A DNA stretch of 64,000 nucleotides, taken from positions 452,936 through 516,935 of the forward strand of contig JAGYIF010000001.1 of the NCBI GenBank assembly GCA_018402735.1. The letters run 5' to 3'. This stretch comes from Pelagibacteraceae bacterium (GTDB taxonomy: Bacteria > Pseudomonadota > Alphaproteobacteria > Pelagibacterales > Pelagibacteraceae). Below the pieces are notes generated by a model that saw only the letters and a list, made by a program, of their open reading frames with translations, made no database searches and was not told where the DNA came from. Of this stretch, positions 1 to 7,197 are shown piece by piece; the stretch's first letter is position 1, and the number at the start of each line of letters is the position of its first letter. Made by a program: the position numbers and the translations under genes.

Positions 1-245
1 GCTCCACGCTCTTGTCTGTCATTTAACATCCCTTGAAAATTTTTAAATGTACTATCTATGGAAGACTGCATTGTATTCATATTTTTTGCCGCCTCTTCTA
101 ATTTTACAAAACGCTCCATTAAGTTAGATAGTTGTGTACTCAAAACTTCGTTCCCTGATGAATTGTTTTTTTTACTAGTAGCTAACAAATAACCGATAAA
201 AGCTATTATAATTACACATGTAGTAATAAGAAGTATTTCATTCAT
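1..245 (-). CDS. rmuC: DNA recombination protein RmuC, N-terminal part (runs off the window)
   Basis: The first 81 codons of a minus-strand gene are visible; the rest lies beyond base 1. Residues 2-22 form one hydrophobic segment (starts MNEILLITT), followed by a helical, coiled-coil-like stretch and the motif NDRQERGA at about 75-82. RmuC proteins have this layout: an N-terminal anchor, a coiled coil, then a nuclease-like domain introduced by a conserved RG(x)FGE segment. RmuC is known to limit recombination at inverted repeats. Only the N-terminus supports the call, so the catalytic part is not seen. The start is the first ATG after an intergenic stretch. Confidence 0.75.
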   Translation of the reverse strand, partial: MNEILLITTCVIIIAFIGYLLATSKKNNSSGNEVLSTQLSNLMERFVKLEEAAKNMNTMQSSIDSTFKNFQGMLNDRQERG

Positions 246-310
246 AGTTTTTTATTTGTACGAGAAAAATATAAGAGATTAATCAATCACTAACAATTAG
301 CTTCCCAATA

Positions 311-390
311 CAATGTTTGCCAATTTAGGTCGTTTTAAACTAACATGATTCTTTTACCTTTGTAAAACAATGCTAATTTGGGTTCGTTTT
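311..390. repeat. imperfect direct repeat in the rmuC upstream spacer
   Basis: Two similar segments, 311-338 and 368-390, share CAATG, then (T/C)AATTT, GGT and CGTTTT with small indels. The spacer 246-398 also holds a 9-bp inverted repeat, CGAGAAAAA near 260 and TTTTTCTCG near 388. No gene was found here. It may be a promoter region for rmuC or a terminator region for the small gene to the right; no function can be assigned. Confidence 0.3.
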
Positions 391-398
391 TCTCGGCA

Positions 399-533
399 CT
401 AGAAGTTTCGCTTATTATCTTTAAGAATTTTTTGTAAATTTTTAAGCCTTTTTTTTCCTCTGGCTTTTCTTTGTTTGTGGATTTTATCTAATTCTTGACG
501 CTTAAAAATTAGTTTTTTCATATCTAATTTCAT
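399..533 (-). CDS. small basic protein, 44 aa, unknown
   Basis: A 44-codon ORF begins with ATG one base after the stop codon (TAA, 534-536) of the cation transporter, so the two are probably translationally coupled. The product is rich in Lys and Arg (for example KARGKKRLKN at about 23-32) and predicted to be a single charged helix, with no membrane segment or known domain. The A8 run at codons 26-29 is the only homopolymer. The abutting start/stop and lack of stops argue for a real gene. The function is unknown; nucleic-acid binding is only a guess from the charge. Confidence 0.5.
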   Translation of the reverse strand: MKLDMKKLIFKRQELDKIHKQRKARGKKRLKNLQKILKDNKRNF

Positions 534-1400
534 TTAAACTGGATCTACGTGGGACATAACGTTAAGTACCGCTGGCATACTAGTCATAACCGCAAGTCTT
601 GCTGCAACAGCTATATCATGACCCTCTTTAACGCTTATGTTGGCCTCTACTTCAATATGTACATCTACTAAAATCATATCTCCCATTTTCCTTGTTTTAA
701 GATCATGAATACCTTTTACTCCCTTAGTCTCTAAAATAATATTTGTTATTTTTTTATCTTCTTCAAGTGACACCGAGCGATCCATTAAATCGTGAAGTGC
801 GTCCCAAGAAAAATCCCACCCCATTTTAACGATCATTAATCCTACAACCAAAGCAGCAATGATATCAAAAACACCATAGCCGAATAATGCTCCGACAATA
901 CCAATGGCTACTACAAAAGATGAGGCGGCATCTGATCTTGCATGCCAAGAGTTTGCAATCAGCATCGCTGATTTTACTTGTTCGCCAACATGCAGCATAT
1001 ATCTAAATAACAATTCCTTAATAACCAGGGCACCTAAAGCAACCCACAGTGCCATTATTTTAATTTCAACAATTTCATTTGAGTATGCAATTTTATAACC
1101 CGCATGCCAGATCATTAAGATTCCAACTCCAATTAAGGACAGTCCTATAAAAGCAGTTGCTGCTGTCTCATATCTATAGTGACCATAGTGATGATCTTCA
1201 TCTGGATCTTTGCTGCTATGCTTATTTGCAATTAAAACCACAATGTCTGAAACTAAATCGGAAAAAGAATGTATTCCATCTGCAATTAAACCTTGGGATC
1301 CTGAAAAAAAACCAGTTATAATTTGAAAAGTTCCAAGGCACAAATTAACAAATACGCTAACTAAAGTGCTCTTCTTAGCGGCTACGTGTTTCTCAGTCAT
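534..1400 (-). CDS. cation diffusion facilitator (CDF) family metal exporter
   Basis: This 288-residue protein has the CDF plan: about six transmembrane helices in residues 12-200 and a cytosolic ferredoxin-like C-terminal domain. The two metal-site motifs are visible as HSFSD (44-48) in helix 2 and HARSD (153-157) in helix 5, and a His-rich loop (DEDHHYGHYRYE, 67-78) follows helix 2. The HxxxD form in helix 2 rather than DxxxD is closer to the Mn/Fe-type and MamB/M-like branches than to classic Zn/Cd exporters, so the metal is uncertain. It would export a divalent cation by proton exchange across the inner membrane. The small basic ORF at 399-533 follows with no gap. Confidence 0.85.
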   Translation of the reverse strand: MTEKHVAAKKSTLVSVFVNLCLGTFQIITGFFSGSQGLIADGIHSFSDLVSDIVVLIANKHSSKDPDEDHHYGHYRYETAATAFIGLSLIGVGILMIWHAGYKIAYSNEIVEIKIMALWVALGALVIKELLFRYMLHVGEQVKSAMLIANSWHARSDAASSFVVAIGIVGALFGYGVFDIIAALVVGLMIVKMGWDFSWDALHDLMDRSVSLEEDKKITNIILETKGVKGIHDLKTRKMGDMILVDVHIEVEANISVKEGHDIAVAARLAVMTSMPAVLNVMSHVDPV

Positions 1401-1419
1401 ATGTTCCTATTATGCTAAC

Positions 1420-2127
1420 TTAATGAATATTAATTAAATTTTTCATAAGACGATGCAATTTTTGGCCTTGTTTACAAACCTTAACTAGATCAGAAAGAGT
1501 AGAAATATTTCTTTTCTTCGCCTCCTCCACCAAAAACAAAAATAACCTGCCAGTAATGATACTGTCTCCTAATGCAGAATGTCTCGCTTGATCGTTACTT
1601 TGAATATTAAAACGATTACAAAGAGATGTTAATTCATAACTCTGTAAATCTGGATAAAGTCCCGCAGATAATAGAATAGTATCAATAGTAACTACATTTT
1701 TAATAAAAGTTACAAGATTAGATTTTGGGACATTCGTCCGAATAAAATTAATATCAAAGTCAATATTATGTCCTACTAGGACTGTCTCTTGAAGATAAGA
1801 AGAAACGACAGGCTCAATCTCTTCCAAGTGTTTTTTTCCCTGCACTTGTTCATTTGTAATGTTGTGTATTTTAGTTGAAGCAGCAGATATCTCTATTCCA
1901 GGATCAACTAATTCATTGAGAAATTCCTGTTCCTGAATTTGTAAATTTTTAATCTTAATTGCTGCAATAGAAATAATCTTATCTTTCTTAAAATCAAGAC
2001 CGGTTGTCTCCGTATCTAAGACAGAATAGGTAGCATCGGCTAAATTAATCTTGGCAAAAGCTAATCTAGTTTTTAAATATAGTTTTACTCTATTAAAAAT
2101 ACTCTTCACCAAAATCTCCTCTTGCAC
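1420..2127 (-). CDS. DnaQ-like 3'-5' exonuclease (DEDDh family)
   Basis: This 235-residue protein carries the ExoI motif DTETTGLD (38-45), an ExoII-like segment GHNIDFDINF near 118-127 and an ExoIII segment HSALGDS near 182-188 with the DEDDh histidine. That matches the proofreading-exonuclease fold of DNA polymerase III epsilon. It is probably not the replicative epsilon: it has an extra N-terminal stretch of about 30 residues and sits in an operon with a CBS-DUF294 protein, a pairing seen in many proteobacteria near acetate-uptake genes. Its start overlaps the upstream gene's 3' end by 35 nt, so the two are co-translated. The physiological substrate is unknown. Confidence 0.8.
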   Translation of the reverse strand: MQEEILVKSIFNRVKLYLKTRLAFAKINLADATYSVLDTETTGLDFKKDKIISIAAIKIKNLQIQEQEFLNELVDPGIEISAASTKIHNITNEQVQGKKHLEEIEPVVSSYLQETVLVGHNIDFDINFIRTNVPKSNLVTFIKNVVTIDTILLSAGLYPDLQSYELTSLCNRFNIQSNDQARHSALGDSIITGRLFLFLVEEAKKRNISTLSDLVKVCKQGQKLHRLMKNLINIH

Positions 2128-3556
2128 TTTTTTTTAAATCTTTAATTTTTTTCAAATACATTTTCAGAACTTGCTTTTCTCTGATCAATAAAGTTTTTGG
2201 GTCAATAAAATTGAGAATTTGCTTTCCTTCCCTAGCCCGCTTTACTTGGTTTTTAAGTAGAATATTAGACAAAAATTTAAAGGCATTTTTGAAAAAATCA
2301 AAATCATGATTATTAAAAACTCCTTTAGCATGTAAACCCTCTAGTCTTTCCATGGTAGAAACTTTATCGATTTGATGTTTGATTGAATATAAACGTATTG
2401 ACTCTACCAGTGGTAAGGATGCTGTATGTTTTAAGTTAAGCATGCCTAAATTGTTTTTATCATCTTTTTCTAAAATAAAACCACCAAAAAAATTAAGTCC
2501 AGAGGTTGCTGCTTCTTCACTTTTATATAAGAATTTAAGTACATTTTTGTTTTGTAACTTTTGTAAAATATGCTCTCTTAGCTCATCAGCTAATTCTCGC
2601 TTACCAAAAATCGATCTAAAATCATACAACATATCGATATATCTAAGATGTTGCTCTGCCATATCTGTTGTCCAAAAATCAATTTGTTTTTTCCAGTCTG
2701 AAATACTTTTTCTCCATAAAATATTGCTTGCCATTAAATCACCTTTGCATAAAGGAATACCCACTACATCAAGAGTTTTTGTAAATATATTTGCTAGTTC
2801 AAAAAAATATGAATCAACTTTGTTCGGATCTTGATCATTATCTTCATAAATAATTCCATTATCTTGATCAGGATGTAGGAAGCTCTCCATTCGTCCGCCT
2901 GATCCCATGGTAAGCACACAGTATGCCGGAACAGTGGTTAATATATTTTTATCTTTAACTTTTTCTTCAGCATCTCTAATAGCTCTTCTGTAAATCACAT
3001 TATTTAAAAAACTTAAAATGTAACTAATATCTTCGCTCGGAACATTTTGCTCTATAAGCATTTCAGCCAAAAGTACTTGTTGCTGTTTAATTTGTTTTAA
3101 TCCTTCAAGATCTTTTTCATCGTATGCAAGCCTATCTATTTGATCAATAATAGTGCCAAGCTCTGCGGTTAAAGCTGTGTGCATATCTATGATACCAACA
3201 GGATAAGAATTTATGTTAATGACGGGTAGATGTCTAAATTTATTTTTTCGCATCTTGCCAACTGCATGAAAAAGTAAATCTTCTTCGTATACGATTGTCA
3301 CAGGATTATTCATCAGTTCAGCAACTGTTACTTCTTCTTTTGTGCTAAATGTTATTCTACGAACAATATCTTGTTCGGTAAGAATGCCGCAAAGCTTATT
3401 ATCTTTAATAACAAGAATGCTTGATTTCTTTTTTGATTGAATAGTTCGGATTGCAGCACCTATAGTTTGAGTATGCTCCACAATGACATAATCATTGTTC
3501 ATGTAATTTTTTATTTGGTGAGTAAATATATCGACATTATTTGATCGTGGTAACAT
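2093..3556 (-). CDS. CBS-domain protein with DUF294-type putative nucleotidyltransferase
   Basis: In this 487-residue cytosolic protein, two CBS repeats occupy about residues 20-130. A DUF294-type nucleotidyltransferase segment follows, with GSGGRMESFLHPDQDNGI (218-235), the GSxxR...DxD catalytic-type motif of PII-uridylyltransferase relatives. The C-terminal helical part (about 340-480) is the usual DUF294_C region. CBS pairs usually sense adenine nucleotides, so this is likely an energy-responsive regulator, but its target is unknown. It is first in a two-gene operon with the exonuclease, and a rho-independent terminator lies just upstream at 3586-3617. No N-terminal cNMP domain, present in some relatives, is seen. 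Confidence 0.8.
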   Translation of the reverse strand: MLPRSNNVDIFTHQIKNYMNNDYVIVEHTQTIGAAIRTIQSKKKSSILVIKDNKLCGILTEQDIVRRITFSTKEEVTVAELMNNPVTIVYEEDLLFHAVGKMRKNKFRHLPVININSYPVGIIDMHTALTAELGTIIDQIDRLAYDEKDLEGLKQIKQQQVLLAEMLIEQNVPSEDISYILSFLNNVIYRRAIRDAEEKVKDKNILTTVPAYCVLTMGSGGRMESFLHPDQDNGIIYEDNDQDPNKVDSYFFELANIFTKTLDVVGIPLCKGDLMASNILWRKSISDWKKQIDFWTTDMAEQHLRYIDMLYDFRSIFGKRELADELREHILQKLQNKNVLKFLYKSEEAATSGLNFFGGFILEKDDKNNLGMLNLKHTASLPLVESIRLYSIKHQIDKVSTMERLEGLHAKGVFNNHDFDFFKNAFKFLSNILLKNQVKRAREGKQILNFIDPKTLLIREKQVLKMYLKKIKDLKKSARGDFGEEYF

Positions 3557-3585
3557 GATCAGATAATAAAGAATAAAGTGGATTT

Positions 3586-3617
3586 AAAAAAGGGGAAGTT
3601 TGCTTCCCCTTTTTTTA
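3586..3617 (-). terminator. rho-independent terminator
   Basis: A perfect stem pairs AAAAAAGGGGAAG with CTTCCCCTTTTTT around a four-base loop and runs into T residues on both strands. It lies between the minus-strand ORF ending at 3626 and the CBS-DUF294 gene starting at 3556, so it would end transcription of the former. Confidence 0.85.
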
Positions 3618-3625
3618 AAATGCGG

Positions 3626-3898
3626 TTATTGAAATCTATTTGGTGCTAAGTGAGCTTTTACCGAGCCTTTTCCAGAACCATTTTTAATTACATAACCTGT
3701 TGTGCCGTTGGCATAAGTATCAACCGATTTAGTTTTATTTGCTATCATTCGGTTTTTTTCTTCAACAGATTTTTGCTTACTGAATTTGATCAAAAGATCG
3801 TTTATTCTATGTAGCAACATCATTGTACCTCTTGTTAAAAGTTTACCTACTTTTAACTCATGTAGATGAGTCACTTGTAAGCCATGTGAATGGCGCAT
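3626..3898 (-). CDS. small protein of unknown function, 65-90 aa
   Basis: No known family was recognised. The longest ORF (90 codons) starts at 3898, about 20 nt from the predicted transcription start and after a weak AGGT. A second candidate start at 3823 (MMLLHRIND) has a better AGAGG and gives 65 residues; both are plausible. The C-terminal half is basic and Gly/Ser-rich (GTTGYVIKNGSGKGSVKAH), the N-terminal half helical with no membrane segment. A strong promoter at 3925-3952 and a terminator at 3586-3617 make it a single-gene transcription unit, which supports real expression. The promoter strength suggests an abundant product. Confidence 0.55.
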   Translation of the reverse strand: MRHSHGLQVTHLHELKVGKLLTRGTMMLLHRINDLLIKFSKQKSVEEKNRMIANKTKSVDTYANGTTGYVIKNGSGKGSVKAHLAPNRFQ

Positions 3899-3924
3899 AT
3901 TACCTATTCGTAAAATGCATACTT

Positions 3925-3952
3925 AATATAGTTCAAAACCTTAAATTGTCAA
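3925..3952 (-). promoter_or_regulatory. sigma70-type promoter for the small gene at 3626-3898
   Basis: On the minus strand TTGACA (3952-3947) and TATATT (3930-3925) are separated by 16 bp. This is one of the closest matches to consensus in the window. The predicted transcript start is about 3918, leaving a leader of about 20 nt to the upstream ATG or about 95 nt to the second. Confidence 0.7.
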
Positions 3953-4013
3953 TACAGTCTAAAATTATTGTGAGAAAATTACCTCATTTTTGAGAGTTAA
4001 TAACTGAACTATT

Positions 4014-5450
4014 TTAAGTTCCACAAAATGTCTTATATGTTTTGTCTTTTTTAGGATCTGGTTCCAAATAAGATGCATGCTGTTCATCTTCCTTGTATGG
4101 ATCTTCCAATACTTTAAGCAAAGTTTGAAGTGGTTCAAGGTTATTCGTATGGGCAGCTTCTAAAGACTCCTCTACTTTGTGATTTCTTGGAATAAACACT
4201 GGATTAAACTGTCTCATTTTCAAGACATTTGGTTTTCTTGCTTCAAATATTTTGTACCAAACTTCAAATTCTTTGTTTTGATATTGAGTATTAAATTTTT
4301 TATTCATTAATGCTCGAAAGGTATTAGTGTAATCTGCTTGGTTATTGTTCATCCAAAGCAATAATTCTTCAATCAGCAAATTATCTTCTTCATTATCACC
4401 CTCTATTCCCAGTTTTCCTCTCATCATTGCTAAACTTTTTTGATGGTAGATTTTGCTAAATGTTTCTATTTCTGTTTCTAAAATCTCAACAGCTTTATCG
4501 GTGTTCACATCAATCATTGGAATTAGAGTTTCTGCAAATCTTGCCATATTCCACTTTGCAATATTTGCTTGGTTTCCATAGGCGTATCTGCCTTGATGAT
4601 CTATGGAGCTAAATTTAGTTTTAGGATCATAGCTATCCATAAAAGCACATGGACCATAATCAATACTTTCACCAGATATCGCAACATTATCAGTATTAAG
4701 AACACCGTGAATAAAGCCAATACGCATATAATGTACTATTAAATCTATGTGTCTGTTCATTACTTTTCGAAACAGTTGAAGAGCTGGAATTTTTTCCCCT
4801 TTTAATTCTGGATAATGACGATGGATACAATACATAATCAATTCTTGGAGAAGATTTATATTTTTTTGAGCAGCAACAAATTCAAAAGTACCAACCCGAA
4901 TATGACTTGCAGCAACTCTTGTTAAAATAGCTCCTGGTAACAAAGTTTCTCTCATTACATTTTGTCCTGTTGAAACTACAGCTAAACTTCTTGTGGTTGG
5001 AATATGTAAATGATGAATGGCCTCGCTAATAATATACTCACGAAGCATTGGTCCTAACGCTGCTCTACCATCTCCATTTCTTGAGTAAGGAGTAATTCCA
5101 GAGCCTTTAAATTGAATATCAAATCTTTTTTTATCTAAAGTAATGTGCTCGCCCAATACTATGGCCCTACCATCTCCAAGCATTACAAAATGACCAAATT
5201 GGTGACCTGCATATGCTTCTGCCCATGGGGTTGTGGTGGATGGGATCATATTTCCTGAAAACATTAATGCCAAATTTTCTTTGCTTACAGAACTAACATC
5301 CAATCCAAGTTCTCTTGCTAATTGTTGATTATATAAAATAATTTTTGGATCTTTAACCGGAACTGGTGACAGCTTAGAAGCCATCATCTTAGATAAAGTT
5401 AAGTAACTATTATCAAAGTTCCATCCAATATTAGAGCTACTCATGAACAA
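4014..5450 (-). CDS. selO: protein adenylyltransferase SelO (YdiU/UPF0061)
   Basis: At 478 residues this has the usual SelO length. Characteristic pseudokinase segments are present: AYAGHQFG (79-86), GDGRA (93-97), FKGSGITPYSRNGDGRAALG (114-133) and the active-site region HGVLNTDN (near 245). SelO proteins have a protein-kinase fold with ATP bound in inverted orientation and transfer AMP to Ser/Thr/Tyr of target proteins, with roles in redox and oxidative-stress responses. There is no selenocysteine at the C-terminus; a Cys is third from the end (FCGT), as in bacterial homologues. The start may be Met3 rather than Met1. The next gene upstream ends 3 nt before this one starts, so they probably share a transcript. 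Confidence 0.9.
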   Translation of the reverse strand: MFMSSSNIGWNFDNSYLTLSKMMASKLSPVPVKDPKIILYNQQLARELGLDVSSVSKENLALMFSGNMIPSTTTPWAEAYAGHQFGHFVMLGDGRAIVLGEHITLDKKRFDIQFKGSGITPYSRNGDGRAALGPMLREYIISEAIHHLHIPTTRSLAVVSTGQNVMRETLLPGAILTRVAASHIRVGTFEFVAAQKNINLLQELIMYCIHRHYPELKGEKIPALQLFRKVMNRHIDLIVHYMRIGFIHGVLNTDNVAISGESIDYGPCAFMDSYDPKTKFSSIDHQGRYAYGNQANIAKWNMARFAETLIPMIDVNTDKAVEILETEIETFSKIYHQKSLAMMRGKLGIEGDNEEDNLLIEELLLWMNNNQADYTNTFRALMNKKFNTQYQNKEFEVWYKIFEARKPNVLKMRQFNPVFIPRNHKVEESLEAAHTNNLEPLQTLLKVLEDPYKEDEQHASYLEPDPKKDKTYKTFCGT

Positions 5451-5453
5451 TAA

Positions 5454-5693
5454 TTATCCCAATAAATCTAAAGCTTCGCTAATTAATTTTTGGCAATCTT
5501 CCTTGTTTCCTTCTTTGTGGGCTTGTTGAGCCTGTTCTTTTAAGTCTTTTATTTCTTTAGCTTCTTCTCGGGTAAGTTGTTTGGTTTCAGCAATTACTTC
5601 ATCAAGCTGTTTCATTAGATCTAAACAAGAATCTGCCATTCCATAAGAAGAACTTAACAAATATAAAACTATTACTAAAAATAATTTTTTCAT
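5454..5693 (-). CDS. small secreted helical protein, 79 aa
   Basis: A signal peptide is clear: MKK, a hydrophobic core (LFLVIVLYLLSSS), then a cleavage-like GMADS near residue 21. The mature part of about 58 residues is a charged, probably coiled helix rich in Glu, Lys and Gln. It has two cysteines, C23 near the mature N-terminus and C67 near the C-terminus (EDCQKL), which could pair in the periplasm. No family was recognised. It lies immediately upstream of selO (3-nt gap) and downstream of a run of very small ORFs. Confidence 0.65.
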   Translation of the reverse strand: MKKLFLVIVLYLLSSSYGMADSCLDLMKQLDEVIAETKQLTREEAKEIKDLKEQAQQAHKEGNKEDCQKLISEALDLLG

Positions 5694-5764
5694 TTTTTAA
5701 TTACAATCAAATATTTATTAGCTAATTATTCTAAATAATAATTTTAATTATATTTAACAACCAT

Positions 5765-5884
5765 TTAATCAAAAAGATTGTAAGCCCACCAAATAACCAG
5801 TCCGACAGACAAACTCCATAAAAAAATATCTTTTACTTTGTGAATTTTTTTTTGAGAAATAAATGTACGAAAATAGTTAAGCAT
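5765..5884 (-). CDS. tiny single-pass membrane protein, 39 aa
   Basis: The ORF starts at an ATG inside the last codons of the upstream 60-residue gene (8-nt overlap). It encodes a basic N-terminus (SQKKIHKVKD at about 10-19) followed by one hydrophobic helix (IFLWSLSVGLVIWWAY, about 20-35). This would place a short anchor in the inner membrane with the basic end inside. Tight packing and clean membrane topology support a real gene. No family was recognised. Confidence 0.55.
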   Translation of the reverse strand: MLNYFRTFISQKKIHKVKDIFLWSLSVGLVIWWAYNLFD

Positions 5885-6059
5885 CATGTTGGTAACTAAA
5901 AATATACATTACTGAGCTTGTTTTGGAAATGGCTACGCTATGAATATATTTATCTTTTAGCATTTGCATAAGTTTTGGGCTTATGAATTTTTTAACCTGA
6001 TCTTCGCTAATATTTTGAATTCGTGAATTTTTAGAGGTTTCTACTTCAATTCGGAACAT
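5877..6059 (-). CDS. small soluble protein, 60 aa, unknown
   Basis: A 60-residue protein with a predicted beta-alpha-alpha-beta pattern: the N-terminal strand is MFRIEVETSKNSRI, a central helical stretch carries KKFISPKLMQMLKDKY, and the C-terminal strand is SSVMYIFSYQ. It has no signal peptide or membrane helix. It begins 3 nt after the stop of the 34-residue membrane ORF and its end overlaps the next ORF by 8 nt, so it is part of a packed run of small genes. The function is unknown. Confidence 0.5.
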   Translation of the reverse strand: MFRIEVETSKNSRIQNISEDQVKKFISPKLMQMLKDKYIHSVAISKTSSVMYIFSYQHDA

Positions 6060-6062
6060 AAT

Positions 6063-6167
6063 TTATTGTTCTTCACTTGGACTCAGACACCAAATCAAAA
6101 AAACCATGAATAAAAAAGTTGCAGGCATGCCAAGGCAAAACAGCCATACTCCCGTTTGTGTATCCAC
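6063..6167 (-). CDS. tiny membrane protein, 34 aa (GTG start)
   Basis: The ORF uses a GTG start with a good Shine-Dalgarno (AAGGA, 7 nt upstream on the minus strand). It encodes a short polar N-terminus (MDTQTG), one hydrophobic helix of about 22 residues (WLFCLGMPATFLFMVFLIWC) and an acidic tail (LSPSEEQ). An upstream in-frame stop excludes a longer form. The topology resembles small accessory subunits of respiratory or transport complexes, but there is no sequence basis for naming one. The next gene follows after 3 nt. Confidence 0.55.
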   Translation of the reverse strand: MDTQTGVWLFCLGMPATFLFMVFLIWCLSPSEEQ

Positions 6168-6201
6168 TGCTTTTCCTTGGTTAAAATAGTTTTTTGAAAA
6201 T

Positions 6202-6294
6202 TTAAGCTTTATTTAGAAAGTCTAACTCTTCTTGGTTATAGGGTATCATATTTGTACTCCAATTATACATTTCAATAGTTTTTATTTTATTCAT
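6202..6294 (-). CDS. tiny soluble ORF, 30 aa
   Basis: An open frame of 30 codons runs from ATG at 6294 (MNKIKTIEMYNW) to TAA, ending in QEELDFLNKA. It lies in line with, and 34-35 nt from, small ORFs on either side. It is polar and probably helical. Support is only position and intact frame, so it may be chance. Confidence 0.35.
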   Translation of the reverse strand: MNKIKTIEMYNWSTNMIPYNQEELDFLNKA

Positions 6295-6328
6295 TTCACT
6301 TTCACACCAAAATTAGGTGATTAAGTGA

Positions 6329-6493
6329 TTAAATTCCTGTTCTTGTTACTAAGTACACAATTAATGGCAGACATAAAAATGTAGCCAAAACCATCATCGT
6401 CACTAAAACGGACGCTGTCGTTTTAAGAACATTTGTCAGTTTGTATAAAATAAAACTTAGTCGTACTGTTTCTGTTCGTGCAATTGTATTCAT
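6329..6493 (-). CDS. small membrane protein, 54 aa
   Basis: The first gene of the small-ORF run. Residues 1-27 are amphipathic and mildly basic; residues 28-49 form a strongly hydrophobic helix (SVLVTMMVLATFLCLPLIVY). A second in-frame ATG nine bases further upstream (6502) would add three residues. No convincing Shine-Dalgarno precedes either, so a leaderless or very weak start is likely. The intergenic region to its right holds inverted repeats that may carry its promoter. No family was recognised. Confidence 0.5.
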   Translation of the reverse strand: MNTIARTETVRLSFILYKLTNVLKTTASVLVTMMVLATFLCLPLIVYLVTRTGI

Positions 6494-6545
6494 GCGGTTC
6501 ATATAGGGATCAAGTGTGTTTTAATTGTGAATATGAAGTTAATTG

Positions 6546-6585
6546 TTTGTGACACCTAGAATGTCGTACAACACTCTGTCACAAA
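6546..6585. repeat. 9-bp inverted repeat TTTGTGACA / TGTCACAAA
   Basis: The arms at 6546-6554 and 6577-6585 are exact reverse complements, separated by 22 bp. The half-site TGTGACA resembles recognition half-sites of CRP/FNR-type regulators, but the spacing (22 bp) is much larger than the usual 6 bp. It lies just upstream of the small-ORF run and could be an operator pair or a hairpin. Confidence 0.45.
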
Positions 6586-6634
6586 AGTTTAACACAAATC
6601 AAATTGAAAAAAATTAAGTTATGTTTAAATAAAG

Positions 6635-6733
6635 CGCATCGCTCTATTCAGATATTATTTAGCTCCCCTGTTAGATTGGTTCTAATAGAGCGAACCAAAT
6701 CTCTTCATGCACCATCATCACTACTGGGATGCG
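6635..6733. other. nested inverted repeats: candidate structured RNA
   Basis: An outer pair (CGCATC 6635-6640, GATGCG 6728-6733) encloses an inner exact 9-bp pair (CGCTCTATT 6640-6648, AATAGAGCG 6684-6692). A competing 5-bp hairpin, GGTTC/GAACC at 6678-6696, would put part of the inner arm in its loop, so two states are possible. The inner loop contains CTCCCC on plus (GGGGAG on minus). The transcribed strand is unknown. No good protein-coding frame covers it. Confidence 0.4.
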
Positions 6734-6782
6734 ACAATAACAATACTAACCCAAAATAATTAACCTATGTAGAAGACGGTCA

Positions 6783-6861
6783 TTAACTTATTTAGTTTTA
6801 CCAGTTAACTTCATTTTCTCCCCCGAAAGTTATAATTAGCTGGTAAAATCAAATAAGTTAG
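6783..6861. repeat. about 22-bp inverted repeat with 35-nt loop
   Basis: CTTATTTAGTTTTACCAG (6787-6804) and CTGGTAAAATCAAATAAG (6840-6857) pair at 16 of 18 positions, and pairing extends to about 22 bp with flanking bases. The loop contains CTCCCCC on plus, which on minus is a GGGGGAG followed by AAA and ATG. The ATG opens an eight-codon frame (6788-6814, MKLTGKTK). It may be a 3' structure of the zinc-ribbon gene ending at 6906 or an independent small RNA. Confidence 0.5.
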
Positions 6862-6905
6862 AAATTTTCTCCACTTATCTTACACCTTGATATTTTATTC
6901 TGTAA

Positions 6906-7100
6906 TTAGATAGAACTACTCATATCTTGACCGCAGCACATAGGAGATTTAATTTTTCCCTCGCACTTTGGACATCTTGATATTTGTACTTGCTTTCCGC
7001 CTACATCTAAATTGTCATTAATTAGCGGCTCATCATTACAATTGGCGCAAGTAGCGTTAACAGCCATATTGCATTTTGGGCATCGGTAAGTTGCTGTCAT
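6906..7100 (-). CDS. zinc-ribbon protein, 64 aa
   Basis: This small protein has four CxxC pairs: CPKC (8-11), CANC (18-21), CPKC (43-46) and CC near 54-55 (PMCCGQD), a pattern typical of two rubredoxin-like zinc ribbons. It has no membrane or signal segment. Small double-ribbon proteins are common in marine alphaproteobacteria and are of unknown role, possibly in metal binding or protein/RNA contacts. It is a lone minus-strand gene with a long structured region downstream. The start is the only ATG. Confidence 0.65.
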   Translation of the reverse strand: MTATYRCPKCNMAVNATCANCNDEPLINDNLDVGGKQVQISRCPKCEGKIKSPMCCGQDMSSSI

Positions 7101-7197
7101 AATTTCTCCTATTGATTTGCCACTACTTTAACATTTCTAAAAATTATTGGCAAAATTTCATTTGAGTAATAAATGAATATAGCTACTGTATTGTCAT

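Noticed and set aside
2379..2834. Plus-strand open frame of about 150 codons inside the CBS-DUF294 gene
   Set aside because: It is the antisense of a well-supported coding gene; its composition (Ser/Leu/Phe-rich) is the expected mirror of AT-rich minus-strand codons.
6707..6763. Plus-strand 18-codon ORF starting M-H-H-H-H-Y-W, resembling a histidine attenuator leader
   Set aside because: No histidine-biosynthesis gene lies downstream on plus, no terminator/antiterminator pair follows it, and it overlaps the inverted repeat at 6635-6733.
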